NCBI GenBank assembly: GCA_035610365.1 | Contig: CM069432.1 | Location: 277,115,482 to 277,179,481 of the forward strand | Direction: 5' to 3' | Origin: Aquatica leii | Lineage: Eukaryota; Arthropoda; Insecta; Coleoptera; Lampyridae | DNA: 64,000 nucleotides | In this document: one piece after another, positions 11,111 through 22,700 of the stretch | How the letters are laid out: each line of letters opens with the position of its first letter | Position numbering within the stretch: position 1 is the first letter of the stretch | The notes under the pieces: model-generated | Database searches by the model: none | Told to the model about the DNA's origin: nothing | Seen by the model: only the letters and a program-made list of their open reading frames with translations | Made by a program: the position numbers and the translations under genes

Positions 11111-11129
11111 GACACACAAACAGGGTTAA
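11111..11129 (-). repeat. possible piggyBac terminus
   Basis: Read on the minus strand this is TTAACCCTGTTTGTGTGTC, with the TTAA at 11126-11129, similar in form to the other TTAACCC ends in this window. It lies about 240 bp upstream of the acidic exons at 10464-10884. I found no matching opposite end. Confidence 0.35.
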
Positions 11130-13929
11130 AGTAAACTATGCGGCATGTTATGTTGCCAATCTCAAAACAAGAATTGTTTTTGTATATCAAACATTGTACT
11201 TCAAAGTACCATCAGCACAGAACAGACAAAAACCCCATAACACATTTTTAAATGGGTTTCAAACTATGCGGTACCCCAAAATAAACATTTACAAAACATC
11301 TAATAACAATATATTTATTTGAAGAAGAGAGAATAGTCGTAGACCAAGAACAATTATAGATTTGTCGACAAATATAGTAATATCACAGCTCAAATATTAA
11401 TGTAGGCCCTTTCGTTCAGGCAACCCATCATCTAACTATATTCAGTTGCTAACAAATGTTATAAGTGAATAATTTTAATTGACATATAAATATTATTGAA
11501 TCAAACTACTTCGCCTACTACGCAGTCGCGAAATAAGTCAACAATTGACAATAATAATAATGAATCGCAAAAAGTATTATGTGAGTACAAAAACTTACTA
11601 AACCGACAACTCTTTGTTTATTGTAGTGACTTCTACTACTCCTCTTCATCTGATCCAAAACAGAAACTATGCGTGGTATATAAGCTTATGTATGACAGTT
11701 AATGTTATTTTGCCTTTAGTTATGACTACGTTCAAATGATCAAAAAAAATTGATGAATGTCTTGTCAACGTACCCAACGACAAGAAGTAATACGTACAAG
11801 GCTGACATAAGTAAAGTAATAAATGCATATGCGAAAAGATATACGGTATACTAAAGTAATGTGCATAAAGTTATTTAACGAAGTAATATGTTACTGATAC
11901 AGGTGTGTCCTCTCTCGTCCCTTCTGATTACATTAAACGAAGTGGACTCCACAGGTTACATACATATCCCGAAAACAGCCGGGTACAAAGACTTGCTTTC
12001 CTACCTGGGAACGTCGCGTAATTAACCCCGAATCCGGCCCAATACTTGGAATACGTTTTCCTTGACACATCCGCTATAAGCGTGATAAAAATCACTGCCG
12101 AAGAAAATTCAACAGAAGGATAACTATTTATATGTCTTAAAATAGCACTAGACACACGAACGTTCTCAGCGGTTTTTGAACAGGTAAAAAGCGAGTAAAA
12201 ATTGCTGAAATGACAATCAGTAGCGTTCTTAGACTGTGCAGCCGTTATTTTTAATTTAGAATAATTACAAAATAACGACATATAACAAACTAAACGTGTT
12301 TTTATTTTTATAGAAAATAAAAATAAATAATTTATTGAATAATAACTGGTGTCTACAACTAGTTAGCAACTGTTAAAGAAAACGCGATAGTAACGTCGAT
12401 AGTAAATTTGCTATCTAAAAATAGACTAAAACAAAATATAAATGTTTGTAATTAAATTGAAAATGTAGAAAATGTGATAAAATTTTCTGTCTATTATCTA
12501 CTTTTCGAGGTTTACAAAATCAAGTATGAATTTTTTTAATTACAATTTCTTTTTACTAATAATGCGTAAAATCCGTAACATTTAATTGCATTGGAAATAA
12601 TATCTTAAATCTTCCGTGACTTGTATACAGGTTCAATAACTTTTCTACTTTCTTAAAAGTTTCTTACAATACATTTTGTATATTATAGTATAACGACTTA
12701 CATAAATATTTTGTTTAATTTATTAATTTACCTGACGGAAATAAGTCAATTGTGCATTGATTAATTGCTGTTGTAATAATCAACTAAATAAATAATAAGT
12801 AGCACAATTGATTATTTATTAAGTTTAACGAATTAGGTTAGGTTAGGCAAAGACAAAATCTTTTTAAAACAAATTAAAAACTTTTGTTTACTAATTTGTT
12901 GCTTAATTAACTGTATTTTGTATATTTTATTTTTTGTTAAAATTAAATTAAAACTCAAACTCAAGCTCAAAGGATAAGTAGTCATTAAAACGCTAAAGCA
13001 TTTATTATGCCACGTTTGCATATACCTTCATTATAACTTTCATATGACTTAACATGATCCGTATTATGTTGCACTGTTATAAATTTAACTTGCAAATTTG
13101 TAACGCAGTTACAACGAACTACTTGACATATAAGAAAAAAATAATGAAGTGCTGTTATAACTAGATTAATATATAAAAAAAATTGTTACATATTAAAACA
13201 AACATTTCTTTTACGAATACAAAAAATTAATTTAACTTTTAACTTAATTATCAAACTTCTAATATTCTAATATATAAAAAATCAAATGCAAAATAAAGAA
13301 ATATATTCACAAATCATGATTCGAATACATGCATTGCAAATATATAAATTCACGAGGTTAGCTCACATAGTTTATTAATATCAAATAATAAAATATAAAT
13401 TACAAAACATGAGCAATGAGATAATTTGTTATTTAAAAATGTATAAATAGGGTCGTAGTAACTCTATCGTACTCTTAAATTTTTCTTTAATTTGAAAACT
13501 ACCTAAATTTAAATTTGGTAAGCCAAAATATTGTTATAAATAAATTGGGATAAATATTGAAACCCGAAGATACACAAAACGCTAATACCACAACAAAATG
13601 TAATTAAAAAACGGATTTAATTCAGAAACGTATCTACAAGATTAAGTACACAACATCAAGTACATAAAAGGGTAAAGTTACCTTATGATCACTCCGCGTT
13701 GTTAGAGAAATTGCGATTTAGGTGCGGTAACTTCTAAATTTTCTATATTTTATCCTGATTGGTTCCTTATTTACATAAATCCTTAATCAGAACATCGTTA
13801 TAGATAAACGTAACGTATGATAATCTTGAGGGGATTTTTTTTGGTTTACTCTATATTAAAAGTGCAACTGAAAGTTAGTCGTGTTTTCCATTTGTGACGT
13901 TTTCCAGTTGCGACTTCATTACTTTTGTA
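11130..13929. other. long AT-rich stretch, no supported gene
   Basis: No gene recognised. A less AT-rich block at about 11905-12290 has a 117-codon minus-strand frame with no family match; it may be an old element end or untranslated sequence. (TTAGG)3 lies at 12833-12847. A TATAAATAGGG box is at 13442-13452, with no gene clearly behind it. Confidence 0.45.
12833..12847 (+). repeat. (TTAGG)3, arthropod telomere-type repeat
   Basis: Three exact TTAGG units. TTAGG is the telomere repeat of most insects. At this length it may be chance or a short interstitial relic. Confidence 0.6.
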
Positions 13930-14775
13930 TGGGGGTGGGAGCACTTTACGATGAAGCACTAACCTCGGACGGTTCTGAAGCATTTGAGTCAGAAGACGTA
14001 AGTACACAAGACATAATTATCAAACACGATACAAATACGGAGCAAGAAGAACCAAATGAAGAGGGCAATCAATCAGAGACTTTTAGTACAACCTCCAGAT
14101 TTCTGTGTTTTTATGAAAGAAATGGAACCAAGTGGAAAAGCATGCACCAGGCCAACGAATTCGAATAAAGCAGTAAAATATTGGTACTCAAGGCTTGGTG
14201 TTTGTGCAGGTGCAAGAAACGTAAACACGCCATTTCAATGTTTGTTTCAATATACAATAAATAGCACCAAGATACAAGAATAAATACGACATTGTATTTA
14301 CTAATAAAGTTGAAATGAAAGCGTTTATCGGTTTCCCGTATTTGGCCGGTTCTTAGCATGGGGACAAAAAAAATTCTACGAAATTTGGTCCGAGGGCTTA
14401 GGGTTCCATACTTTCTGCTAGCTTATCTCAGCAAGGATTGATGCTTCTGATGAAATGTATACGTTTCGACAATATCGATACAAGGGATAAGCAAAAGAAG
14501 TTGGATAAACTTGCTGCCGTTAGAGACATATTTGAAAAAATCAATGAACAACTTAAAAAAACATTATAGTGTGGGTAAATACGTGACTCTGTTAAGATTT
14601 TGTGGAAGATGTGGGTTTCGTATCTAAATTCCGAATAAACTCAACAAATATGGGATCAAAGTGTTTTCTACAGTGGATCCAAAAACACGTCGCATTTGCA
14701 GATCTATGCTGTAAGTCAACCTGAAAGTTTCTTTCAGATAGACAATTTTGTAACAGCTGTCATTCTAACAATGAC
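13930..14775 (+). pseudogene. piggyBac transposase, N-terminal half (interrupted)
   Basis: The acidic leader (LTSDGSEAFESEDVSTQD) leads to FYERNGTKWKSM, the usual K.G..W.. block before the core. GVCAGARNVNTPFQC, FWSEGLG-like sequence, MLLMKCIRFDNIDTRDKQKK and LDKLAAVRDIFEKINEQL follow, in several frames. At least three frameshifts or stops separate these blocks. The first catalytic block (14590-14620) is badly damaged: SVGKYVTL is recognisable but the DE.. residues are lost. The second half resumes at 18035 beyond the hAT. Confidence 0.8.
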
Positions 14776-17700
14776 CAGCCCCGGATTGGACCGGCAGGTA
14801 ATCGGGGAAATATCGCTGGGCCGTTATCCGCTACCTAAAAATGCCATACGATACGTCTTACCCCTACGCCTTATGTGAAAAGGCAGCGGCACTCGTTAGT
14901 ACTTTGAAATAATTTTTATAACAATTGATAATTTGTCGACAATATGGCCTCGGATAAGGTCGCGTCCGGCGCGTCGTCAGCGCGACCGAATTAGCTTTTT
15001 GTTTTAGTTAATCCGAGATCCTCTGGAGTCAAGACAGCAGTTAAGCTGCACTCTATATAATGGCGGCGTGGTGTTTGTGGTTAAATTTAAATCGGACCGA
15101 TTTAATTACAAGTTTATTGTGATTTTTTTAAAAACGTTGGCATTCGGCTTTAAGGACGTGTTCATAAATGAGCAAACATGTAAAAGGTAGTGCTGAGAAA
15201 GAACGTGATAAAAAGATAGATAATGAAACAGCACAGTGTCATAACATCGGAAATATGTTCAAAGATATTAATGTAAAGGCAAGCGTAAGAGTTAGTAGTA
15301 TTCCATTTAATTCATTCATGTAATTATTAGTTACTAGGTATTTCGAATTTAGTTTTTCCATTGATTTGTAAAATATTTTATTTTTACTACATTTCTATAT
15401 TATGTATTTATCTTCCTTTATTTTTATATTTAACGTTAAACAGAAAGATCCTAGATTGATGATACGCTCAAGCGTCTTGAGCCACATGGAACTAGAAGCG
15501 ATCAGTCGCTGACAATGCTGCTATCAAATGACAACGAAAATGCCTGGGAAGTGGAAAAAAATACGAAAATCGAAAATGTAATACTGTTGACAAATTTAAA
15601 ACGCCCTCTAACAACGACGATCATAGTTCTTTTAAAATCCATCTAACACAACCTACTGATAATGATAAACTTAAATTCAACCCAAGCCTGGCCTATTTTG
15701 GAGAAGACATTGATAACAAAAAAATCAGATGGCAATGGATCTCATTTTGTAACAAGAGTAATACATTTTTATGCTTATTCTGCTTAGCTTTCAGCAAAGT
15801 AGTAAATTCATTTACGGAAGGCTGCAAAATCGATCTTAGCAGAATATATGACTGAATAAAAGAGTACGAAAAAACAAATGCTCCTCAAGCATCCACAGAA
15901 TCTTTCTTATTGGAAAGTAAAATGAAGGGTATCTACAACATGTTCATCGATGCTTCCCAAAAAACTGAAGAAAATAATCAACGGAGAAACGTCTTGAAAC
16001 GGATTGTAGAGACAGTTAAAACTTTGAGAACACGAGGTCAAAGCTTCAGAGGAGCAAAGGATGCTGAAGCTGCGTACACTTTGGATGATACCAGTACCGA
16101 TCACGGTAATTTTTTTGAGGTTCTTTTGTTACTGTCAAAGTTTGATACGTTGCTCAAAGTCCACATCGATAAATCGATAGATCTAAGCCGCAAGAAGAAG
16201 AAAACTGACCGAAATAAACCTGGGCGTTCTGGATCGGTCAATACATTTTTATCGAAAACTACTATCAATTATATCATAGAGTCAATTTTATCGTTAATGA
16301 AAAAAAAAATTCCGAAGAAATTAATAAGGCTGGTATTTTCTCCATCCAAATAGATTCCGCGCAAGACATCAATGTTCATGGTCATTTGAGTGTGATTGTA
16401 AGATATGTTTGAAAAGCTGCAAGAAAACGATTACTTGGATTAATAAATTGTACCTCTAGCACAGGGGTCAACATGTACCAAATTGTAACGGAATTGCTTA
16501 TCAAAAATAGTATTGATATGAAAAATTGTATTGGTAGTACTACCGATAAAGCTTCTAATATATATAATATAGCATGTATAAGGGGTTTTTGGCATACATG
16601 GAGAAAGAATTGACAGGTCATGTGCATGTTTGGTGTTACGCACATGTTCTGAACTTGGTGATGGCTAATACCACCAGCATTACGCGTTGAAACAATTTTC
16701 ATTATTTGGTATCATTAATGAATGTGCAGTGTTTATTTGAGAATCTTATGAAAGGATGGCAGTTTGGGACACCGTGACTGATAAGAAAAAAAAATGTTGT
16801 TGTCAATTGGACGAACTCGTTGGTGGGCGAAGGATAAAGTTGTAACGAAAATATTCAAAGTGCATAGCTAACTCTATGAAAAAAATTTAGTTAGTACTAA
16901 GTGCTCATATTTTTCTGAAGATTTTTGAATCAACAACTCCATTATCCGTATACCTTCAAACCAACGGAATGAATTCTATTACGGCATTCAAAATGGTTGA
17001 ACTAACCATTACTACCCTCACAGCAGACTCTAGAAATTTTAAGGCAGTATTGTCAGTGCCAAAAAAATTGTAGTTTGGGCAAATTGTCGAATGGACAAAG
17101 TATCAAAACAAACCAAGATAGATAATGACTATAATGGTGATGGTAATACTTTCGTTGAAGTTGAAGTGGAAAGGGAATCATATTTTGTGTCTAGCTTTGC
17201 TGCTAGACGAATTATCAAAGGAAACAAGAAAACGATGTCTAGAAAAAGAAGTAATGATTCAATGTATCGCAAATGCAGAGAAAAGATTTGAAACACAGGT
17301 TTACAATGTTATTTATGACAACGCTTTGCTAAATTTGGAAAACAAATTCACAGGTCATCAAAAATTATTTTTAAACCTTGCTTGGTTAGATCCGTCCTAC
17401 TTTGCAGAAATTGATAGATTACTATTTCAAAATATTACGGATCAAATAATAAAACACAGTGGCAAGATTATTGTGACCTCAACAGATATTTAAAGTGAGC
17501 TGAAAGATTTTGCGAAAAAATGGAGTGCGATGAAAGCGATATTGGTGAATGAAGAAAGTAAATCGATATCAAAAAAGAGGCATTCATATATCTAACTGTA
17601 ACTATCTGTAAAGCATGTAAAAAATGCGTTGTGTGCTGTTTTAAAGTTTTGTTCTAGTACAATTTCGTACAATAATTTACTTAATGCTTATAATATGTTT

Positions 17701-18034
17701 TAACTTTATCATGTACCCAAGTACAGAATAGACTAAGGAGTTGTCTCACGCAAGAACACTTGAATGCCCTACTTTTGATGTCCGTTGAAGAAGATATCAT
17801 TCTAAATAGGGACACAGACGATATTATAAATGACTGCCACCAAAAGTGAATCTTTAAGAAAAATGTTGATTTTTTAAGCAATTAAATATTTCTTGGAAAA
17901 ACGTGTTTTTTGAATATATAAATACTTAACCCTATCTTACTTTACTTGTGTCTTTTCTGTGATAAAAATTGATATAGGTTAAGGGCCGGTTTATAGTCAT
18001 AGCCGGGCCAGAAAAATCTCCCAATCCGAGCCTG
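14776..18034 (+). mobile_element. hAT element inserted in piggyBac, 8-bp target duplication
   Basis: The ends are inverted matches: left CAGCCCCGGATTGG (14776), right reversed CAGGCTCGGATTGG (ending 18034). They are flanked by ACAATGAC (14768-14775) and AGAATGAC (18035-18042), 7 of 8 identical, which is the target-site duplication length of hAT. Cutting the element out rejoins piggyBac coding sequence on either side. A hAT transposase gene runs through it on the + strand. Confidence 0.88.
15168..17848 (+). pseudogene. hAT transposase of the TTF-type zinc finger group
   Basis: The start MSKHVKGSAEKERDKK (ATG 15168) is followed by a probable intron of about 160 bp ending in AAACAG near 15444. 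The TTF-type finger region lies near 15690-15830 (SLAYFGEDIDNKKIRWQWIS, FLCLFCLAF). Then come NVLKRIVETVKTLRTRGQSF and NHGNF-like HGNFFEVL (15990-16120), IDSAQDINVHGHLSVIVRY and TTDKASNIYN (16345-16570), a degraded CYAHVLNLV stretch, and the C-terminal dimerisation motif LRSCLTQEHLNALLLMSVEE at about 17730-17790. It has many frameshifts and stops, at least six, and is clearly dead. The order and spacing match the full hAT family domain set. Confidence 0.82.
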
Positions 18035-18677
18035 AGAATGACGAACCACATCTCAGAAACTAGAAGGAATGTTACCATGCATCGATGGTTTACTAGCGTG
18101 GAAGCTGAAGTCGTTTGCTGCCTGATCACCGCCTAACTATAGTTGGTACAATACAATCCGGTCGAAAGTCGTTGCCGAAAAAAGTTAAAAGCGTTAAAGA
18201 TGGACCTGTAAAGTACTGATTTTTTGCATACCATGCCGATATGACATGTACTTCATATGTCCCAAAAAATCCAAGAATGTATTACTTGTATCGTCAATGC
18301 ACTGCGATGACAAAATAGACGAAAATACTAGTGATAATAAAAAACCCGAGCTACTAACATTCTACAATTCCACAAAAAGCGGTGTTGATGTAGCCGGAAA
18401 GATGGCTACATTTTATAATGTAGCTCGAAACACAAGAAGATGGCCATTGGTAGTTTTTTTCAGCATGCTCAACGTAGGAGCAATCAACGCATTCATAATA
18501 AATAAAACAAACAATTCTGATGGAGAATTCACAGAAGAGCCCCGATCGACGACTTCAACAGCTCGAAGAAGGTGCACATTCTGCAAGGACCCAAAATCAA
18601 GATATTCGTGCAAGTTTTGTGGTTCTTGTATTTATTTGGAACACAGAAAAAAAAATAAATGGGAACTGCTAAGTTAA
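18035..18677 (+). pseudogene. piggyBac transposase, C-terminal half
   Basis: It continues the transposase from before the hAT. NVTMHRWFTSVE replaces the usual T.DNWFTS, so the second catalytic Asp is now His. Next come IVGTIQSGRKSLPKK-like sequence, YVPKKSKNV, FYNSTKSGVDVAGKM (third catalytic Asp kept), ARNTRRWPLVVFF, and a C-terminal Cys-rich finger CTFCKDPKSRYSCKFCGSC ending in LEH. From about 18246 the frame is open to the stop. Several breaks lie before that point. Confidence 0.85.
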
Positions 18678-18790
18678 TGGTTTTTTCACAACTATTTTTA
18701 CTCTTAGCAGTGCAAAATAGATCAGGGTAACAAATACATACGAGAAACAGGGGGTATCAATGTGTTATTAGGGAATGAAATAAAACACAG

Positions 18791-18813
18791 TTTTGGGTCT
18801 GAGAGACCCAAAA
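18791..18813. repeat. palindrome near the piggyBac right end
   Basis: TTTTGGGTCT, then GAG, then AGACCCAAAA: a 10-bp perfect inverted repeat with a 3-bp centre, 43 bp inside the right TTAA. Subterminal repeats like this are commonly used by piggyBac transposases as binding sites. Confidence 0.6.
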
Positions 18814-18859
18814 CGTCGAATGGTGTGATTCTGAATCCACCCGTCCACCGGAGGGTTAA

Positions 18860-19315
18860 ATAGTATAACATTATTTTGATTTCTTTGATTCCCGGTGTTA
18901 ACAAACTTAGGAAACTATGTGATCCAACAGTTCCGTAATTTTCGATTTATTTGATTTTTTTTATTGTTTTGTCAGTATTTTTATTTTGACATTTTTTGTT
19001 TGTATTGATACTATAATTTCACCTTTCTAACTAAAAACATGTTAATCAGATGCACACAGTATCTTTTTACTCATTTCTAATCGATTTGTATTTGATTGTT
19101 TTTGTTTTCGTATATTGGATTTATTTATCATTCGGTTATTGTTATCAAAAACCTCAATTTCTAATGTGATTTTGTTAAGCGGTTTGTACTGTTTTTACGC
19201 AATCTGGAATTACATTTGATTGATTCTGTCAAATATAAAAAACCTGTTGAAACGGATAATAAAGGAGCTAAGCACTTTGCAGAAATTCGACCCCCTGAAC
19301 AAGATATTACAATAC
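18860..19315. other. AT-rich spacer
   Basis: No gene or repeat recognised between the piggyBac right end and the long-TIR element. Confidence 0.5.
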
Positions 19316-19717
19316 CTAATTTTGCTTACGCGAGCTTAATTGTTTTAATGACGTCACAAGGTGGCGCTTTCCGGTTCTCACTTAAACGATCGTACTTCCG
19401 TAACCACTGAACCAATTTTAATGATATTGGGCTCTATCGATAGCTATTAACGAGCTCTACAACATGATTTCACTGTAATGTTTGTATTATTTACCCCTGT
19501 GCACATAAAAGCATAAACGTGTATTACCCTACCGATTTCGGAGCCTTTTTTGGGTAGTAGGTTTTTAAGTTCACAAAAAATTTAATTTTTCACATAACAA
19601 AAAATGTTCCCCTTTTTTTCTTCTTTCTAAAATGTGTACATTTTTAAAAATCGAATTATAAGGGACCGAGTTACGATTTAATACACATAATAAGGTGCAA
19701 CATGGATCTGCATTTAT
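19316..19717 (+). repeat. left terminal inverted repeat
   Basis: It matches the reverse complement of 24774-25158 along its length, with scattered mismatches and a few small gaps. It contains TGACGTCA (19349-19356) next to CAAGGTGGCGCTTTCCGG, and the block GGGCTCTATCGATAGCTATT. The inner limit is where GGATCTGCATTTA stops matching. Confidence 0.88.
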
Positions 19718-19748
19718 TGTAATCTTTTCTTATAATAACAGATTGAAT

Positions 19749-22700
19749 TCAGGTATATATTTTATCAAAACTAATGCAGTGTTTTAATTTTGTCTTGTAT
19801 TGCACTACGTATATATGTACATTAACAATATACAGTACTTTGAGTGAACATGGAAAAGATTGTTCAAAGTACTTCTTCCTCATTATCAATATCAATATCT
19901 TCAATAAGTGGAGTGTTGAAACAGCTGTTTCCTCTGTAGTGACACATAATGAGGAACGGGATTGTCCAGACTGCTTGCAGGAACTACATCCTCTGCAATC
20001 ACTTTTGCAGGTGCAAGATATTAGAGAAAGCAGAGAAGCTGGAGCTGGAGGAAGGATGGTTTTGCGTGGGGTGTATGCCTTTTTAACCATTGTTAAACGC
20101 CATCCCCGGTTTGTAGGGCATAAGTTTAATCCTAGCCATTCTTGAACCTGTAAATTCGAAATAAACGCACATTTTTAAAAACAAAACAATTCAAAATCGA
20201 AAAAACCTTATTTGAAGATATGTTCTCTTTGAATGTTTATTGAGTGTATCCTTCGTTGGTGAAAGTTTGGCAAGTTCAAAAGACCCCGTGACAGGTTCAC
20301 GAGCCTTTGAACGATTGTAGTGGTGTAGTCTCATGTCATTAATGTCTTCGAAGTCTTTTCCACCTGGATATAGTGGGCGAACACACTTCTCCACAACATC
20401 AAAAATGGCTTCGGATGATGCCCCGGGAAGATTAAACACGTTTACTGCGGAACGTAATGAATCGTCCTTTTGAAGAATCTGGTATAACGTCCTTTTTCCT
20501 TGCCCGTAAATTGCTGACATTTTGTCGCATCCCGTCATTGCGTATGCGAAGAAAACGACAGTTTTCATGATTCCGATTTCCTTCTAAATTTTTGCTATAT
20601 CATATATTTTTGAGCGATTCTGGCTGGTACTCGGGTGAAAGATTACAACGTTTCCTTGGCCTTTTGATCTTGCAATTAGCTTTACTAGCAGATCAGGGCG
20701 ACGTGATCATGCGTAAGTTCCATGTCCAAAACTGTCTGTGCTGTCATTGGGTCGGCGTCATCTCTGGCTTGTAGGACAGTCACACCTGCTTCTTCTAGCA
20801 CTGGAGAAATCGCGCTTATCAGGCAAGCTTTATTTTTTGTATTGCTGAGAAAGTCAGCCTGGGAAACAGTCACCAGTCATCTTCAATAAATATATTCGTT
20901 GTATCCATCAAAGACCGCATGAGCACCTGGATAATCCGTACAAGGTACTTTACGTACAAATCAAAAATTTTTCCAAATGTTGTAAGGTTATGCAGTTATG
21001 GCCATACTACAATGTGAAGTAGATATCCCCCATCGATGACAAAATTTGTCGATTCTGGAAGCGAACACTTGTCTTCGGAGAAATGCACAAAAAGTTTCGG
21101 AAAGTCCCTTTTTCGGGTTCCCTTTTGCAAGAAGCCTTCGTCAAACAGGGCTGTTGGCCAAGGTGCAATTTTGTATTTGAAATACTCTTCTTTGTCTTCT
21201 TCCGATTTAATTACACAAAATATTCGAAGAGAGAGTTGGTTCGTTGAGACAGGTACTGTATCTTCTCTTACCTTTACGGTTCCTTTCATAAAGGACAAAG
21301 AATTCACCTTATGCTTCCGAGAAATACTAATTTCTCCAAATTTCTTTCCCAAAATGCTCTTGATACTTTCGCCTTTTGACTTGACCTTGTCGTAGTCAAT
21401 TCGCAAATTAGCCACGATCCCTGTCGAAAGGGAGTGCAAGCAATCGGAAGGATGAAAAGGTGAGTTGGTGTGTAGCCAAACTTTGAACTTGTTGAAGTCT
21501 GTCGTCCAAATTTTGTCGAGAATCTCGTAAGTCTACGTGCTGCAAGAGATTATAAGTTTCATAATTATAACAGAAAAAAAAATATAATTTTCGAACAAAA
21601 CTAACTTGATCTGACCTTTGTGCTTTTACACCACGAAACTCCTCTAAAGCGTCACATGTTTTTATTCATCCAGGAAAGGAATGTATGTAACGTGCTAAGG
21701 TACTCTCCGTTATTCCACGTCCACGAGTTAAACCACCTTGACTTTTGAGTGGACGCATTACGTCTTGCTCAATGGCTTGATCTGAAAATATTCCAGCCCA
21801 AATGTCCGACTCTTTTGGATCCATTTTTTGATATAGTTCTTCCATTTCTTGAACATATAAATGCACTGATTTTGCATAGTTGTGACGACCTGCAGAGTGA
21901 AAGATTAGAATCATATCACGCACGCAAATCAAATCTAGCTTCCAATTTCCAGTTCGCTCGGCGCGAAGAAATTGTAATATTGGATTCACAATGCTGCTGT
22001 TCTGTTGTTTTTTGTCAACAATTCAATAGTACTCTCTGCAGAATTCTGCAAAGTCGAAGCAGCTGTTTCGTCTAACACTTCAGATTCTTTGGTTTGACTC
22101 TCTTCAAGAAATTTGATGTGCAAGTTCAAGTCGTACTTCGTCGTCCAACTCGCCGTAATTTTCTAGAAAAATAGTTCCCAGTGCTTGTTTTCTAAGGATA
22201 TGGGTTCGAAGTTCTCTCGCATAGGCATGTCCGGATAGCATATAGACAACTGACGCTTTTGCATACGCTTGTTCCCTCAACGTCTCTAGTCCACTGCCAT
22301 TTGAAATTGCAAGTGGAATATAATGTTATCTCTAAATGTGGAATGAAGTTTCTACACTTACCCATCACATATCCAATTGCTCTCATAAATGCCATAAGAG
22401 TATGGAAACCGCGAAGAAGAACAATTACGTTATTCAGAGTTTGAGGTTTTGATGCAGCAACAATCTCTGCCGCTTTGACATAAAGCTGTTCGAAGGTAAC
22501 CAAACAATGCTTTTGGTTTCTCTTGTTACATTCTCTTGATGCAAAGAGGAAAGCCGAGTATATAGCGCTGGGGTCGCTTGGAGACAAGTTGATAAACGGC
22601 AAAGGGTTTACTTTAGTGGAGTAAAAAATTATTTTACTGCTCATAGACCTCTTTATGTATCCACTTCAAGAAATAGATTTCTCTATACCTAAATAAATAA

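Larger units (their letters stand above)
13930..18859 (+). mobile_element. piggyBac element split by a hAT insertion
   Basis: Both halves of one piggyBac transposase lie on the + strand on either side of a 3.26-kb hAT (14776-18034). The right end is CCACCGGAGGG followed by TTAA (18856-18859), preceded by the palindrome TTTTGGGTCTGAGAGACCCA at 18791. I could not find the matching left end near 13.2-13.9 kb, so the left boundary given is where coding similarity starts. Without the hAT the remaining element is about 1.7 kb. Confidence 0.8.

Noticed and set aside
11928-12281. 117-codon minus-strand frame in a less AT-rich block
   Set aside because: No family similarity; the composition suggests non-coding element sequence.
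13442-13452. TATAAATAGGG as a promoter
   Set aside because: No transcript-like structure or coding start follows at a sensible distance before the piggyBac remnant.
19774-20145. 123-codon + strand frame
   Set aside because: It lies antisense to the CXC-type C-terminus of the long-TIR element's gene and has no motif of its own.
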